14,287 nucleotides of DNA, from contig CAKUCE010000047.1 in NCBI GenBank assembly GCA_934643535.1, positions 1 to 14,287 of the forward strand, read 5' to 3'. The position numbers and the translations under genes are program-made. A model generated the notes under the pieces. That model was not told the origin of the DNA. It ran no database searches and saw only the letters and a program-made list of their open reading frames with translations. Positions within the stretch are counted from its first letter, which is position 1; each line of letters begins with the position of its first letter. The DNA is from an uncultured Clostridia bacterium (GTDB lineage Bacteria > Bacillota > Clostridia > Christensenellales > Aristaeellaceae). This document shows, in pieces, positions 6,202 through 14,212 of the stretch.

Positions 6202-7917
6202 TCAGTTGTTCTTCTGATAGTTTTCCCAGACCTTCTGATAAATGGCCTGATACTCCTGGAAGCCCATGGCGTCCAGCTCGCTCAGGTAAGCGTCGAACTC
6301 GTCCAGAGAACGGTCGCCGTTGATGAAGCGGGCAGCCTGTTCCTTTACATAGGGATCAATGATGGTGGAAAGCTCGGTCAGGCGATAGGTATCGTCAGCA
6401 TCCAGATAGAAGAAGAGCGGGAAACCGGTTTCCAGAACGTCGGACAGTTTTTCCAGACCGGACAGGCGGAAATAGTGATCCGGGAATTCGGGGTTCAGCA
6501 CGGAGGGATCCGCGTCCTCGCCGTCATGATAAACCTTGTGGTAGTACAGGATGCTGTCGAACATATCGATAGCGCCGAATTTCGGATGGAAGGTCAGGCA
6601 GCCGACGGCATAACTCCAGTTGTTGTCGATCCCCTTGGGGAAGCGGCTGCTGTCGAAGGGCTTGGAAGCAACACTCTCAGCGGTGCTGACCTTGGTGCGG
6701 CCCAGATAGCCCATGGCTTCTTCGCTGCCGTCGGCAGGTCCGATCCAGGCGATACGGGCTTCGTCGCTGAAGTAGTAGTCCGCGATGCGCAGGCACAGTT
6801 CAGGATACTGGGTCTTGGCGGACACGGCGAAGTTGCCGACTATTTCCGTGGAAACAGGCTTGAACCACTGAGCCTCGGAATTGGTTTCGCTGGTCAACGC
6901 TCCCAAAGATTCCCATGCTTTCCAATCGGTGATACCGTAAGTATCGACACGCTTGGCAGGAGCTACGCCGATGTAGCCGTTCAGCATTTCGCCGGTGATC
7001 TCAGTGCTGTCCAGCAGGAAGAAGTTTCTGGACAACAACCCTTCGTTAAACATGGTTTTCATGGTTTCCAGATAGTCCTTAAAGAGGGGATGCCCGGCAG
7101 GAAGCAGTGCTTCACCGTCCAGCAAAGCGGGGCGAACACCATAATTCTGATAAATATCAACGCTTTCGGAACCGATATTAAAGCCAAGCGCATTGAGAAT
7201 GTACCAGCCGGGATTCTGATTGTCTACTTCGTAGCCGCCGCCCAGCGGGATCACGTTTTCGGCACCCACATTGCCGGGATCCTTTTCCTTGAAGGCGCGC
7301 AGCACGTTCAGGAAATCGTCCAGCGTTTTGGGCTCTTCCAGACCGCAGGCGTCCAGCCATGCCTTGTTGATACAAATGCGGTTCAGCGTCGTGCCGTCGT
7401 CGGATTCGCCCACCTTGGGCAGGGTGTAGATGTGGCCGTCGGGAGTGGTAGAGGCCGAACGGGCATCGGGATGCTCCTCAAACCGCCGCAGGATGTTGGG
7501 GGTCAGAGTCTCGTCCATGTATTCGTCCAGCTTCAGAAGCTGGCCTTCTTCCTGCCCATACATATAGATGTTGCTGGTGGTCAGCCCAAGGTTGATCATC
7601 AAATCGGGCAGCTCGCCGCTGGCGAACAGCAGGGAAACGCGCTCGGTCAGGCCGGCAGCGGGGATCTGCTCCACTTCCAGATTGACGTTCCAGTATTTTT
7701 CAATGAACTTCTTGATCCACAGGTCGTCCCATTTGCCGCCTACGGCGTCCTGAGCGATCGCCACCTTCAGGGTGATTTTTTCGCCCTCGCTGCCTTCCTT
7801 GATGATGGGCAGGCAGCTGTCGTAGTTGATGTAGTCGGGGTGATTGACCTCGGCGAACGCGCTGGTCAGAGACAGCAGCATTGCCAGGCACAGAAGCAGG
7901 GATACCAGTTTCTTCAT
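6202..7917 (-). CDS. Extracellular solute-binding protein of a CUT1 sugar ABC importer
   Basis: This is the receptor of the importer, capturing an oligosaccharide outside the membrane and delivering it to the two permeases upstream in the operon. At 571 residues it fits the long binding proteins that accompany LplB/LplC permeases. Typical segments are KITLKVAIAQDA, the FASGELPDLMIN block with the conserved Gly-Asp/Glu-Leu-Pro-Asp turn, GQLLKLDEYMDE, DGHIYTLP and NKAWLDACGLEEPKTLDDF. The N-terminus is a clear signal peptide: MKKL, a Leu-rich core, then AFA before Glu23. There is no lipobox cysteine, which is odd for a Gram-positive binding protein. AAGGAGG stands 8 nt before the ATG. The substrate is inferred to be a mannoside from the neighbours and is not shown by the sequence. 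Confidence 0.93.
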   Translation of the reverse strand: MKKLVSLLLCLAMLLSLTSAFAEVNHPDYINYDSCLPIIKEGSEGEKITLKVAIAQDAVGGKWDDLWIKKFIEKYWNVNLEVEQIPAAGLTERVSLLFASGELPDLMINLGLTTSNIYMYGQEEGQLLKLDEYMDETLTPNILRRFEEHPDARSASTTPDGHIYTLPKVGESDDGTTLNRICINKAWLDACGLEEPKTLDDFLNVLRAFKEKDPGNVGAENVIPLGGGYEVDNQNPGWYILNALGFNIGSESVDIYQNYGVRPALLDGEALLPAGHPLFKDYLETMKTMFNEGLLSRNFFLLDSTEITGEMLNGYIGVAPAKRVDTYGITDWKAWESLGALTSETNSEAQWFKPVSTEIVGNFAVSAKTQYPELCLRIADYYFSDEARIAWIGPADGSEEAMGYLGRTKVSTAESVASKPFDSSRFPKGIDNNWSYAVGCLTFHPKFGAIDMFDSILYYHKVYHDGEDADPSVLNPEFPDHYFRLSGLEKLSDVLETGFPLFFYLDADDTYRLTELSTIIDPYVKEQAARFINGDRSLDEFDAYLSELDAMGFQEYQAIYQKVWENYQKNN

Positions 7918-7938
7918 GGGTGGTTCCTCCTTTTTTAT

Positions 7939-7964
7939 TTTCTCCCGGTACGATCCGGGAAAAA
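7939..7964 (-). other. Intercistronic hairpin before the binding-protein gene
   Basis: TCCCGG (7943-7948) pairs with CCGGGA (7955-7960) around TACGAT. The stem is extended by one wobble and three A-T pairs to about 10 bp. It sits between the second permease gene and the binding-protein ribosome-binding site, leaving that site free. Such hairpins often stabilise the downstream mRNA so that binding protein exceeds permease, which is the likely role here. Confidence 0.5.
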
Positions 7965-7979
7965 TTCGTTTTTCAGGGG

Positions 7980-8876
7980 TCAGCCCTTTACCGCGCCGAT
8001 CATCATGCCCTTGACGAAATACTTCTGTACGAAGGGATAAAGGATCAGCATGGGGGCGGACGAGATCAGGATCAGAGAATATTTCATGGTTTCCGCCAGA
8101 TAGGCCCGGCGGGTCAGCGCGTAGACCGCTTCGGGATCCAGCGTGGGATCGATGGCCGCGGCGGCCATCTGGCTCTGGATCAGAATATTCCGCAGCACCA
8201 GCTGCAGGGGGAAGAGATCGCTGTTGGACAGATAAATCATGGCGTTGAAATAGTCGTTCCAGCGGGCGCTGGCGTAAAACAGGCCGATAACCGCCATAAT
8301 GGGCGCGCTCAGCGGCAGCGCGATCTTGAAAAACTGGCCGAACTCGGAGCAGCCGTCGATCCGGGCGGATTCGTACAGTTCCTCCGGAATGGAGGATTCA
8401 AAGTACACCCGGCAGACCACCATGTTGTACACGGAGAAGGAGCCGATGACGACCAGCGAATAGGCTTTGTTCAGAAGCCCCAGATTTTTCATGATCAGGT
8501 AGGTGGGCACCAGACCGCCGGACAGGTACATGATCAGCACGAAGTACCAGCTCAGAATGGAGCGGCCCTTGAGCTGCTTTTTGCTCAGCACGTAGGCGGC
8601 GGGAACGGTCAGACACAGGCTCAGCATCGTGCCCAGCAGGGTGTAGATCAGCGAGTTGCGGAAGCCGACCCAGATCTCCGTCTGGTTCAGCGCGTTCTGA
8701 TAGGCCTCCGTGGTGAAGCCTCTGGCGGTAAAGGTCACCCGGCCCGTAACGACCTCGGAAGGCTCGGAAAAAGAGGCGATGACGGAAAAATAGAGGGGAT
8801 ATACGGTCACGACGACCACCAGCGCCATCACGACGACCAGCACAACCTTCAGAATGGTATCGGAATACTTTCTCAT
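7980..8876 (-). CDS. Sugar ABC transporter permease, LplC/YtcP-like
   Basis: This inner-membrane subunit of the importer has 298 residues, with an N-terminal helix (about 10-30, Val-rich) and roughly five further hydrophobic segments. The ATPase-docking EAA loop is visible from about residue 163: EELYESARIDGCSEFGQFFKIALPLS, with the conserved A-x-x-D-G. The C-terminus ends VQKYFVKGMMIGAVKG, a hallmark ending of this permease subfamily. TAAGGAGG, which contains the stop of the preceding gene, stands 4-5 nt before the ATG, and the gap between the genes is 12 nt, so translation is coupled. It pairs with the LplB-like permease. The energising ATPase must be encoded elsewhere. Confidence 0.95.
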   Translation of the reverse strand: MRKYSDTILKVVLVVVMALVVVVTVYPLYFSVIASFSEPSEVVTGRVTFTARGFTTEAYQNALNQTEIWVGFRNSLIYTLLGTMLSLCLTVPAAYVLSKKQLKGRSILSWYFVLIMYLSGGLVPTYLIMKNLGLLNKAYSLVVIGSFSVYNMVVCRVYFESSIPEELYESARIDGCSEFGQFFKIALPLSAPIMAVIGLFYASARWNDYFNAMIYLSNSDLFPLQLVLRNILIQSQMAAAAIDPTLDPEAVYALTRRAYLAETMKYSLILISSAPMLILYPFVQKYFVKGMMIGAVKG

Positions 8877-8888
8877 GCCGCCGCCTCC

Positions 8889-9818
8889 TTACCAGATGCT
8901 GATGCTGGAAACCCGACGGGCGACCCCGTTGACCAGAATCAGCAGAACGAAATTGACTACCGTATTGAACAGGCCGATCGCGGCGGAATAGCTGTACTGC
9001 GCATTTTTCAGACCGACTTCGTAGGTGTAGGTGGAAATGATCTGAGAGCGGGAAAGGTTCAGGGACTTTTGCAGAAGGAAGGTCTTTTCGAAGCCTACGG
9101 AAAGGATATTGCCGCAGGCCAGGATCAGCATGATGATGATCGTGGGGGCGATGCAGGGGATATTGATGTGCCGGATAATATCAACCCGGTTGGCACCGTC
9201 GATGCGGGCCGCCTCCACCAGATCGGGGGATACGCTGGAAAGCGCGGAGATATAGATGATGGAATTCCACCCCAGATTCTGCCAGACGCCGGACCAGACG
9301 TAGATGTCCTCAAAATAACTGGCGATGTTGATGAACTCCTGACGTTCCCTTCCCAGCAGGCTCAGCAGGTTGTTGATCACGCCGGAGTCCTTGCGCAGAA
9401 ACAGAAGCACCATGGAGCAGACCACCACCGTAGAAAGAAAGTGGGGCGCGTAGGTGATCATCTGAATGGTTTTCTTCACGCCGGTATGCCGGATCTCGTT
9501 CAGCAGCAGGGCGAAAATCACCGCGCAGGGAAAGGTCAGCAGCGTGTACAGGCTGATGCGGAGCGTGTTGGTGATGATCAGGCCAAAATTAGGATAGTTG
9601 ATGAATTGCCGGAAATATTTCAGTCCCGCCCAGGAGCTGCCCAGAATCCCCTTGGAAGGCCGGTAATCCTTGAAAGCGATCTGTACCCCGAACAGGGGCA
9701 GATAATTCATCAGAAAAACGTAAATCACGGCCGGTAAGATCAGCACGTATAGCTGCCAGCCGGTCTTCAGCCATTTCATGCGGTCGCGCCGCCCGGCGCT
9801 GCGGAGATCCGTTTGCAT
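8889..9818 (-). CDS. Sugar ABC transporter permease, LplB-like
   Basis: This is the first gene of the leftward importer operon, 309 residues from the chosen start. Hallmarks are the first helix LYVLILPAVIYVFLMNYLPLFGVQIAFKDY, the helix TLRISLYTLLTFPCAVIFALLLNEI, the WQNLGWNSIIYISALSSVSPDLVEAARIDGA stretch with the EAA loop at about 199-225, and the closing VNGVARRVSSISIW, typical of LplB homologues. Five in-frame ATGs lie near the start (9869, 9854, 9827, 9818, 9779). I prefer 9818 because GGGAAGG stands 9 nt before it; the others have weaker or badly spaced sites. It forms the transmembrane pore with the adjacent permease. Confidence 0.94.
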   Translation of the reverse strand: MQTDLRSAGRRDRMKWLKTGWQLYVLILPAVIYVFLMNYLPLFGVQIAFKDYRPSKGILGSSWAGLKYFRQFINYPNFGLIITNTLRISLYTLLTFPCAVIFALLLNEIRHTGVKKTIQMITYAPHFLSTVVVCSMVLLFLRKDSGVINNLLSLLGRERQEFINIASYFEDIYVWSGVWQNLGWNSIIYISALSSVSPDLVEAARIDGANRVDIIRHINIPCIAPTIIIMLILACGNILSVGFEKTFLLQKSLNLSRSQIISTYTYEVGLKNAQYSYSAAIGLFNTVVNFVLLILVNGVARRVSSISIW

Positions 9819-9875
9819 CGTATTCATCCTTCCCGTTTTCGCTGCGGCTTTCATGGCCGCCTGATGCATTCATTA

Positions 9876-9895
9876 TCCGGCAGAGAAATGCCGGA
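9876..9895. other. Hairpin just upstream of the permease gene
   Basis: TCCGGCA (9876-9882) and TGCCGGA (9889-9895) form a perfect 7-bp stem around GAGAAA. It would lie in the untranslated leader of the leftward importer mRNA, about 60 nt before the chosen start. It could be an operator or a stabilising mRNA stem. No T tract follows on the minus strand. Confidence 0.4.
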
Positions 9896-9902
9896 CGCAA
9901 TG

Positions 9903-10025
9903 AAAAAAACGGAAGGAAAGATATAAAAAATGACAATTCGGTATAAAATGGGCCGTTTTTTATATCCGAAACACCGTTTTTTTTATTGCGACCGCAAAGA
10001 GGATGCGAGACAATGAAAAAAACGG
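9903..10025. promoter_or_regulatory. Divergent control region with four copies of AAAAAACGG
   Basis: The 9-mer AAAAAACGG occurs at 9904-9912 and 10017-10025, and its complement CCGTTTTTT at 9953-9961 and 9974-9982. The two outer copies are part of a 15-nt direct repeat, CAATGAAAAAAACGG (9898-9912 and 10011-10025). The two inner copies start 21 nt apart, two helical turns, which suits a dimeric regulator. An independent 11-bp inverted repeat, GATATAAAAAA/TTTTTTATATC, occupies 9920-9930 and 9956-9966. I find TATAAA-like -10 candidates but no good -35 on either strand, which fits promoters that need an activator such as the AraC-type proteins encoded nearby. Confidence 0.5.
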
Positions 10026-10063
10026 CGTCCGTGGCAAATGCCGATTCGGGGAGGAAAGGAAAG

Positions 10064-11524
10064 ATGAACGAAATAACGCTTCCTATTTTAGCGGAAGAAA
10101 GCTGTGAAGTCCTTGTGGCCGGCGGAGGGACGGCTGGCTGCTGCGCGGCGCTGGCCGCGGCCCGGCTGGGGAAAAAAGTTGTTCTGATGGACGAGTGCGG
10201 CGTGCTGGGCGGTCAGGCCACGCTTGGAATGGTCGCGCCGATCTCTTCCATCTGCGACCGGAATGGAGAAAGCTTCGGCGGCATTCTGGACGAGATTCTG
10301 GAGGACATGCGCGCCGAGTGCGCCAAAATGGGAGACGCGCAGGGCTACACCTCCGCACCGTCCCTGCTGGGATTGATCCTGACGGAAAAGCTGGATCAGG
10401 CGGGCGTGACGGTGCATTTCTTTACCAAACTGGTCGCGGCGGAGCGGGAAGACCGGCGCATGACGGCGGTGATCGCGGCCGCTAAGTCCGGCCTGCGCCG
10501 TTACCATGCGCAGGCGTTTATCGACGCTACCGGCGATGCGGATCTGACGTATTTTGCGGGCGAGGAGACCGTTCTGGGCAGTGAGCCGGGCGTATTTGAC
10601 GCGCTGGCGCAGGCGGGTCTTGGACAGGTCCATTTTGAACATACGCAGTATCGTTTTCCTGCCCCCGGTGCGCTGCAGCCGGTTTCCGTCATGTTCACCG
10701 TCGGCGGCGTAGAAGAGAAGGACTGCGATCTGTACACGGAATACTGCAACCGGCGCTTTACGTATCAGGAGCTGGGGACTTCCGAAAAAGAATACGGCGG
10801 CTTCCCCTTTGCCGGCCGGGTCGGATTTGAAAAAAACGGCGATTATCTGCCGCTGCCTCAGGGGAGGTTTCTATTTTTCAAGGGCGCCCGCAAAGGAGAG
10901 TATACGGTGAATATGTCCCGCGTTACCGGGATCAACGGCGCGGACGCGGATTCTCTTGACCGGGGCGAGAAGGACGCGCAGCTGCAGGTGCTTCCCATTC
11001 TGGAACTGCTGCGGCGGTTTATCCCGGGGTTCGAGCATGCCTATCTCATTCAGGCTTCGGGACGGCTCGGCGTCCGGGAAAGCCGCCGGCTGCTGGGACG
11101 AAGAGTCTTTCACGGGCAGGAGGCTTTCGACTGCGTTCCCATGCCGGACGTCGTCGCTCACGGTTCCTATATTATTGATATACACGACCCCAACGGAAAG
11201 GCCATGGCGATCGGCGGCTCCATCCGCGGCAGCGCCTACGACATTCCCTATGGCGCGCTGCTGCCTCAGAACACGGACAACCTGTGGGTCTGCGGCCGCT
11301 GCATCAGTTCCGATCATGTGGCCCACGCCACCACACGGATCATCGGCACCTGCATGCTGACGGGACAGGCGGCCGGTACGGCGGCGGCCCTGTGCCTGAC
11401 GGAAAAACAGGCGAACGGGGAAATCAATGTGGCCGCTCTGCAGCGGCAGTTGAAAAAAGACGGAGTAAAGCTGCAGATGCCGGAGGAAAAGCGGCAGCTT
11501 CGGAATGAGCAGAACGAAGTGTGA
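10064..11524 (+). CDS. FAD-dependent oxidoreductase (FAD_oxidored family)
   Basis: This is a flavoprotein of 486 residues, without signal peptide and therefore cytoplasmic. The N-terminal dinucleotide-binding fold shows V-L-V-A-G20-G-G-T-A-G25, with the acidic residue closing the fold at D43 (VLMDE) and LGGQATLG after it. AFIDATGDADLTYFAG is the second FAD contact. The C-terminal NLWVCGRCISSDHVAHATTRIIGTCMLTGQAAGTAAALC is the strongest family signature. I chose ATG 10064 because GGGAGG and AAAGGA precede it. An alternative ATG at 10013, also with an upstream AGAGGA, would add 17 residues. It begins the operon and precedes the GH38 gene by 33 nt. The substrate is unknown. Members of this family often sit in glycan-degradation clusters, so oxidation of a sugar or aglycone is a reasonable inference only. 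Confidence 0.9.
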   Translation: MNEITLPILAEESCEVLVAGGGTAGCCAALAAARLGKKVVLMDECGVLGGQATLGMVAPISSICDRNGESFGGILDEILEDMRAECAKMGDAQGYTSAPSLLGLILTEKLDQAGVTVHFFTKLVAAEREDRRMTAVIAAAKSGLRRYHAQAFIDATGDADLTYFAGEETVLGSEPGVFDALAQAGLGQVHFEHTQYRFPAPGALQPVSVMFTVGGVEEKDCDLYTEYCNRRFTYQELGTSEKEYGGFPFAGRVGFEKNGDYLPLPQGRFLFFKGARKGEYTVNMSRVTGINGADADSLDRGEKDAQLQVLPILELLRRFIPGFEHAYLIQASGRLGVRESRRLLGRRVFHGQEAFDCVPMPDVVAHGSYIIDIHDPNGKAMAIGGSIRGSAYDIPYGALLPQNTDNLWVCGRCISSDHVAHATTRIIGTCMLTGQAAGTAAALCLTEKQANGEINVAALQRQLKKDGVKLQMPEEKRQLRNEQNEV

Positions 11525-11557
11525 ACCAGTTTTTTTCACAATGAAAGGATGAAAAAA

Positions 11558-14161
11558 GTGAGCCAATATCAGGAACCCAAAGAAATTTTTCTGCTGTCCA
11601 GCACCCACTGGGACAGAGAATGGTATCTGCCCTTTCAGGCAATGCGCTTCAAACTGGCGGAAACGCTGGACGAGCTGATGGACGTTCTGGAAAGCCAGCC
11701 GGATTTTGAGCTTTTCTGTCTGGATGGACAGACCATCGTATTGGAGGACTATGCCGCGGCGGCCCCTGAAAATGCGGAACGGCTGAAAACGCTGATTCGG
11801 TCCGGCCGGATCAAAATCGGACCGTGGTATGTAATGCCGGACGAACGGCTGGTATCCGGGGAAAGCATGATCCACAATTTCCAGCAGGGACGCAGAGTGG
11901 CTGCCCGCTGGGGAGCAGAAACGTGGAAGTTCGGCTATCTGTGCGACATTTTTGGGCATATCGGGCAGATGCCGCAGATCCTGCGGGGCTTCGGCATAGG
12001 CGGCGCTTATCTTGGCCGCGGCCTTGGCGAAGACGAATGGCGGGGCGGTTTCCGCTGGAGGGGACCGGACGGCAGTCAGGTCACCGGTTATCTGGACTGC
12101 TACGCCAAATTTACGCAGGCGGTAACTTATCGCTATGGAACGCAGGAATACCCTGCCGCCCTGAAGGAAGAACTGGAACGCCACGCCGCACTGGATACGT
12201 CGCCGGTCTGGGTGCTGGCGGACGCTTTCGATCATACGCCGGTCAATCCTCATACGCAGGAAATTCTGGCGGATATTCAGAAGCTGTATCCTGAAGCCCG
12301 CGTGCGGCACGACTCGCTGGAAGCCATGGCGGAAGCGATGAAGCCTTATGAGGACCGGCTTCCCCTCCGCCGGAACGAGCTGACCGTATCCACCGCCGAT
12401 ATGAAGAAAAACCTGCGGGTGGTGACACATTCCATTTCCAGCTACTATCCGCTGAAACGGCAGAACGACCAGTGCCAGCATTTTCTGGAAAAGCTGGCGG
12501 AACCTCTGAACGCGCTGGCCGCGATGCGGGGAATGAAAACCCGCCCGGCGCTGATGGAGCTGGCATGGAAGTATCTTCTGCAGAACCAGCCTCACGACTC
12601 CATCTGCGGCTGCTCCGTGGATCAGGTGCATGTGGATATGCGCTACCGTTATGATCAGACCAAGGAAATCGGCACGGAAATCCTGAACCGCGCCGTGGAC
12701 TGGCTTTGGAAAAAAGAAGAACCGGGCGAAAAAATGCGGCTTTCGTTCTATAATCCCTTCCTGTACGATTGGGAGGCCCCGATTCGGCTGGAAGTGCCCA
12801 TGCCCCAAAATTTCCCCACGTCGTTTGCGGAACCGGCGGGCTATGAACGGCGCTGCTCCTTCCGGCTTTACGATGGCCAAAACCGGGAAATTCCCTATCA
12901 GCTCCATCGGATTCGCAGAAATGTGGTGCATCGGCTCAAAGCCCAGCAAAATGAGCTGGTCGATATGTACGACCTTTCGCTGACGGCTCCGCTGACGGCC
13001 CTCGGCGGGACCTATCTCCGGGTGGAACCGGACAGACGCCCGGTCCGTTTTGACGGGCAAACCATGACATGGGGCGCAGACTGGTGCGACAACGGGCTGC
13101 TGCGGCTGGAAATCGCCGCAGATGGAACGCTGACTTTGCTGGATCATCGCACGGGGAAGGTCTATGCCGGTCTGAATCGCTTTGCAGACGACGGCGAGGA
13201 TGGCAACGGCTGGTTCCATGACGAACCAGTCGGGAATGAACTGCGGCTGACGGATACGGCCTGCGTTATTCGCCGGACGGCTGCGGGGCCGGTCTGCGTG
13301 ACGTTCGTGACAGAACAGCGTTTACCTCTGCCGAAAGGAAGAGAAGAAACCGAAAAGACAGCGCTGAAGCTGGAAACAACGGTCACGCTCTGGAAAAACA
13401 AGGCCTGTGCCGACGTCCGGCTGAAGGTTGAAAATCCGGCTTCCGACCACCGGCTGCGGGCTTTGTTCCCCACGGGAAGCCGGGCGGATACTTATGTCGC
13501 CGGTCAGACGTTTTTTATGACGGAACGGCCTGTGGGACGGAGAAAAGACGCGCTTTGCTGGGACGAGCCCGATCCGGAGGAGAAGGACACGACCGGTATT
13601 CTGTATAGTCGGGATGAAAACGGCGGTCTGGCGTTTGTTGCGCCCGAAGGACTGCACGAAGGCGGGGTAAGCCCGGACGGCGTGATTGCCGTGACGCTGC
13701 TGCGCTCCTTCAGCCGGGCGTTTCTGGCCGATGAGCCGACGGCCTGCCGTCTGCTGGGAACGCATGAGTTCCATTACGCACTTGTTCCTCTTTCGGATAC
13801 TGAAAACAACGACAGCCTGCTGCACCTTCAGGAACAGCTTGCCATCCGTTTGCCCGAAAAACTGGATCGCGGAGAGCCCGGGTGGGACGATCCGGTTCTG
13901 AAGCTGCGGCACAACCGTCTGATGGTCAGCACGATCAAGAGCCCCGAAACGGAAAATGAGAAGGAATTGGTGATCCGGCTGTGGAATCCCAGTGGGGAAG
14001 AACGGACGGAAATATTGGAAACCGGTTTTGCCCTGGAAAACGCATGGCGGACGACGATGGATGAACGGGAAAAACATCCGCTGGCTGTGTCGGAAAAGCA
14101 GGTGCGTCTTTCCGCCCGTCCATGGGAGATTCTCACCGTTTTGTTGAAATCAAAAGAATAA
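11558..14161 (+). CDS. GH38 alpha-mannosidase
   Basis: This metal-dependent retaining glycosidase releases mannose from alpha-mannosides. The reading frame gives 867 residues from GTG 11558 or 870 from ATG 11549. I prefer the GTG because AAAGGA stands 8 nt before it, whereas it abuts the ATG. Numbered from the ATG, the zinc ligands are H20-W-D22 (STHWDREWYLPF), the nucleophile D133 in FGYLCDIFGHIGQMPQIL, and H349 in NQPHDSICGCS. LDGQTIVLEDY and GPWYVMPDERLVSGES are further family blocks. Catalytic barrel, helical bundle and a long C-terminal beta-rich half follow in the normal order. A cysteine occupies the place before the nucleophile where proline is usual. No signal peptide is present, so the substrate must be imported. 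Length and layout also suit mannosylglycerate hydrolase (MngB), so the exact substrate is open. Confidence 0.95.
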   Translation: MSQYQEPKEIFLLSSTHWDREWYLPFQAMRFKLAETLDELMDVLESQPDFELFCLDGQTIVLEDYAAAAPENAERLKTLIRSGRIKIGPWYVMPDERLVSGESMIHNFQQGRRVAARWGAETWKFGYLCDIFGHIGQMPQILRGFGIGGAYLGRGLGEDEWRGGFRWRGPDGSQVTGYLDCYAKFTQAVTYRYGTQEYPAALKEELERHAALDTSPVWVLADAFDHTPVNPHTQEILADIQKLYPEARVRHDSLEAMAEAMKPYEDRLPLRRNELTVSTADMKKNLRVVTHSISSYYPLKRQNDQCQHFLEKLAEPLNALAAMRGMKTRPALMELAWKYLLQNQPHDSICGCSVDQVHVDMRYRYDQTKEIGTEILNRAVDWLWKKEEPGEKMRLSFYNPFLYDWEAPIRLEVPMPQNFPTSFAEPAGYERRCSFRLYDGQNREIPYQLHRIRRNVVHRLKAQQNELVDMYDLSLTAPLTALGGTYLRVEPDRRPVRFDGQTMTWGADWCDNGLLRLEIAADGTLTLLDHRTGKVYAGLNRFADDGEDGNGWFHDEPVGNELRLTDTACVIRRTAAGPVCVTFVTEQRLPLPKGREETEKTALKLETTVTLWKNKACADVRLKVENPASDHRLRALFPTGSRADTYVAGQTFFMTERPVGRRKDALCWDEPDPEEKDTTGILYSRDENGGLAFVAPEGLHEGGVSPDGVIAVTLLRSFSRAFLADEPTACRLLGTHEFHYALVPLSDTENNDSLLHLQEQLAIRLPEKLDRGEPGWDDPVLKLRHNRLMVSTIKSPETENEKELVIRLWNPSGEERTEILETGFALENAWRTTMDEREKHPLAVSEKQVRLSARPWEILTVLLKSKE

Positions 14162-14164
14162 AAA

Positions 14165-14191
14165 CGTCCTCCGGTGTTTCATACGGAGACG
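14165..14191 (+). other. Intercistronic hairpin between the two GH38 genes
   Basis: CGTCCTCCG (14165-14173) pairs with CGGAGACG (14184-14191) over 8 bp with one bulged C, around a 10-nt loop. It follows the first mannosidase stop by 3 nt and lacks a T tract. It is therefore more likely an mRNA-processing or stabilising stem than a terminator. Confidence 0.45.
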
Positions 14192-14212
14192 GGAAAAGGA
14201 GTACCATACGCC

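Noticed and set aside
6475..9737. Two long plus-strand open frames (521 and 618 codons) opposite the binding protein and permeases
   Set aside because: They mirror genes with strong transporter signatures, and their peptides are low-complexity runs of Gly, Gln, His, Asp and Val. They are shadows of the real genes.
10871..13219. Long open frame (782 codons) on the minus strand opposite the oxidoreductase and first mannosidase genes
   Set aside because: It lies wholly antisense to two genes with clear family motifs, its peptide is rich in His, Arg, Gln and Pro with no recognisable domain, and it has no ribosome-binding site that I could find. It is a by-product of GC-rich codon usage.
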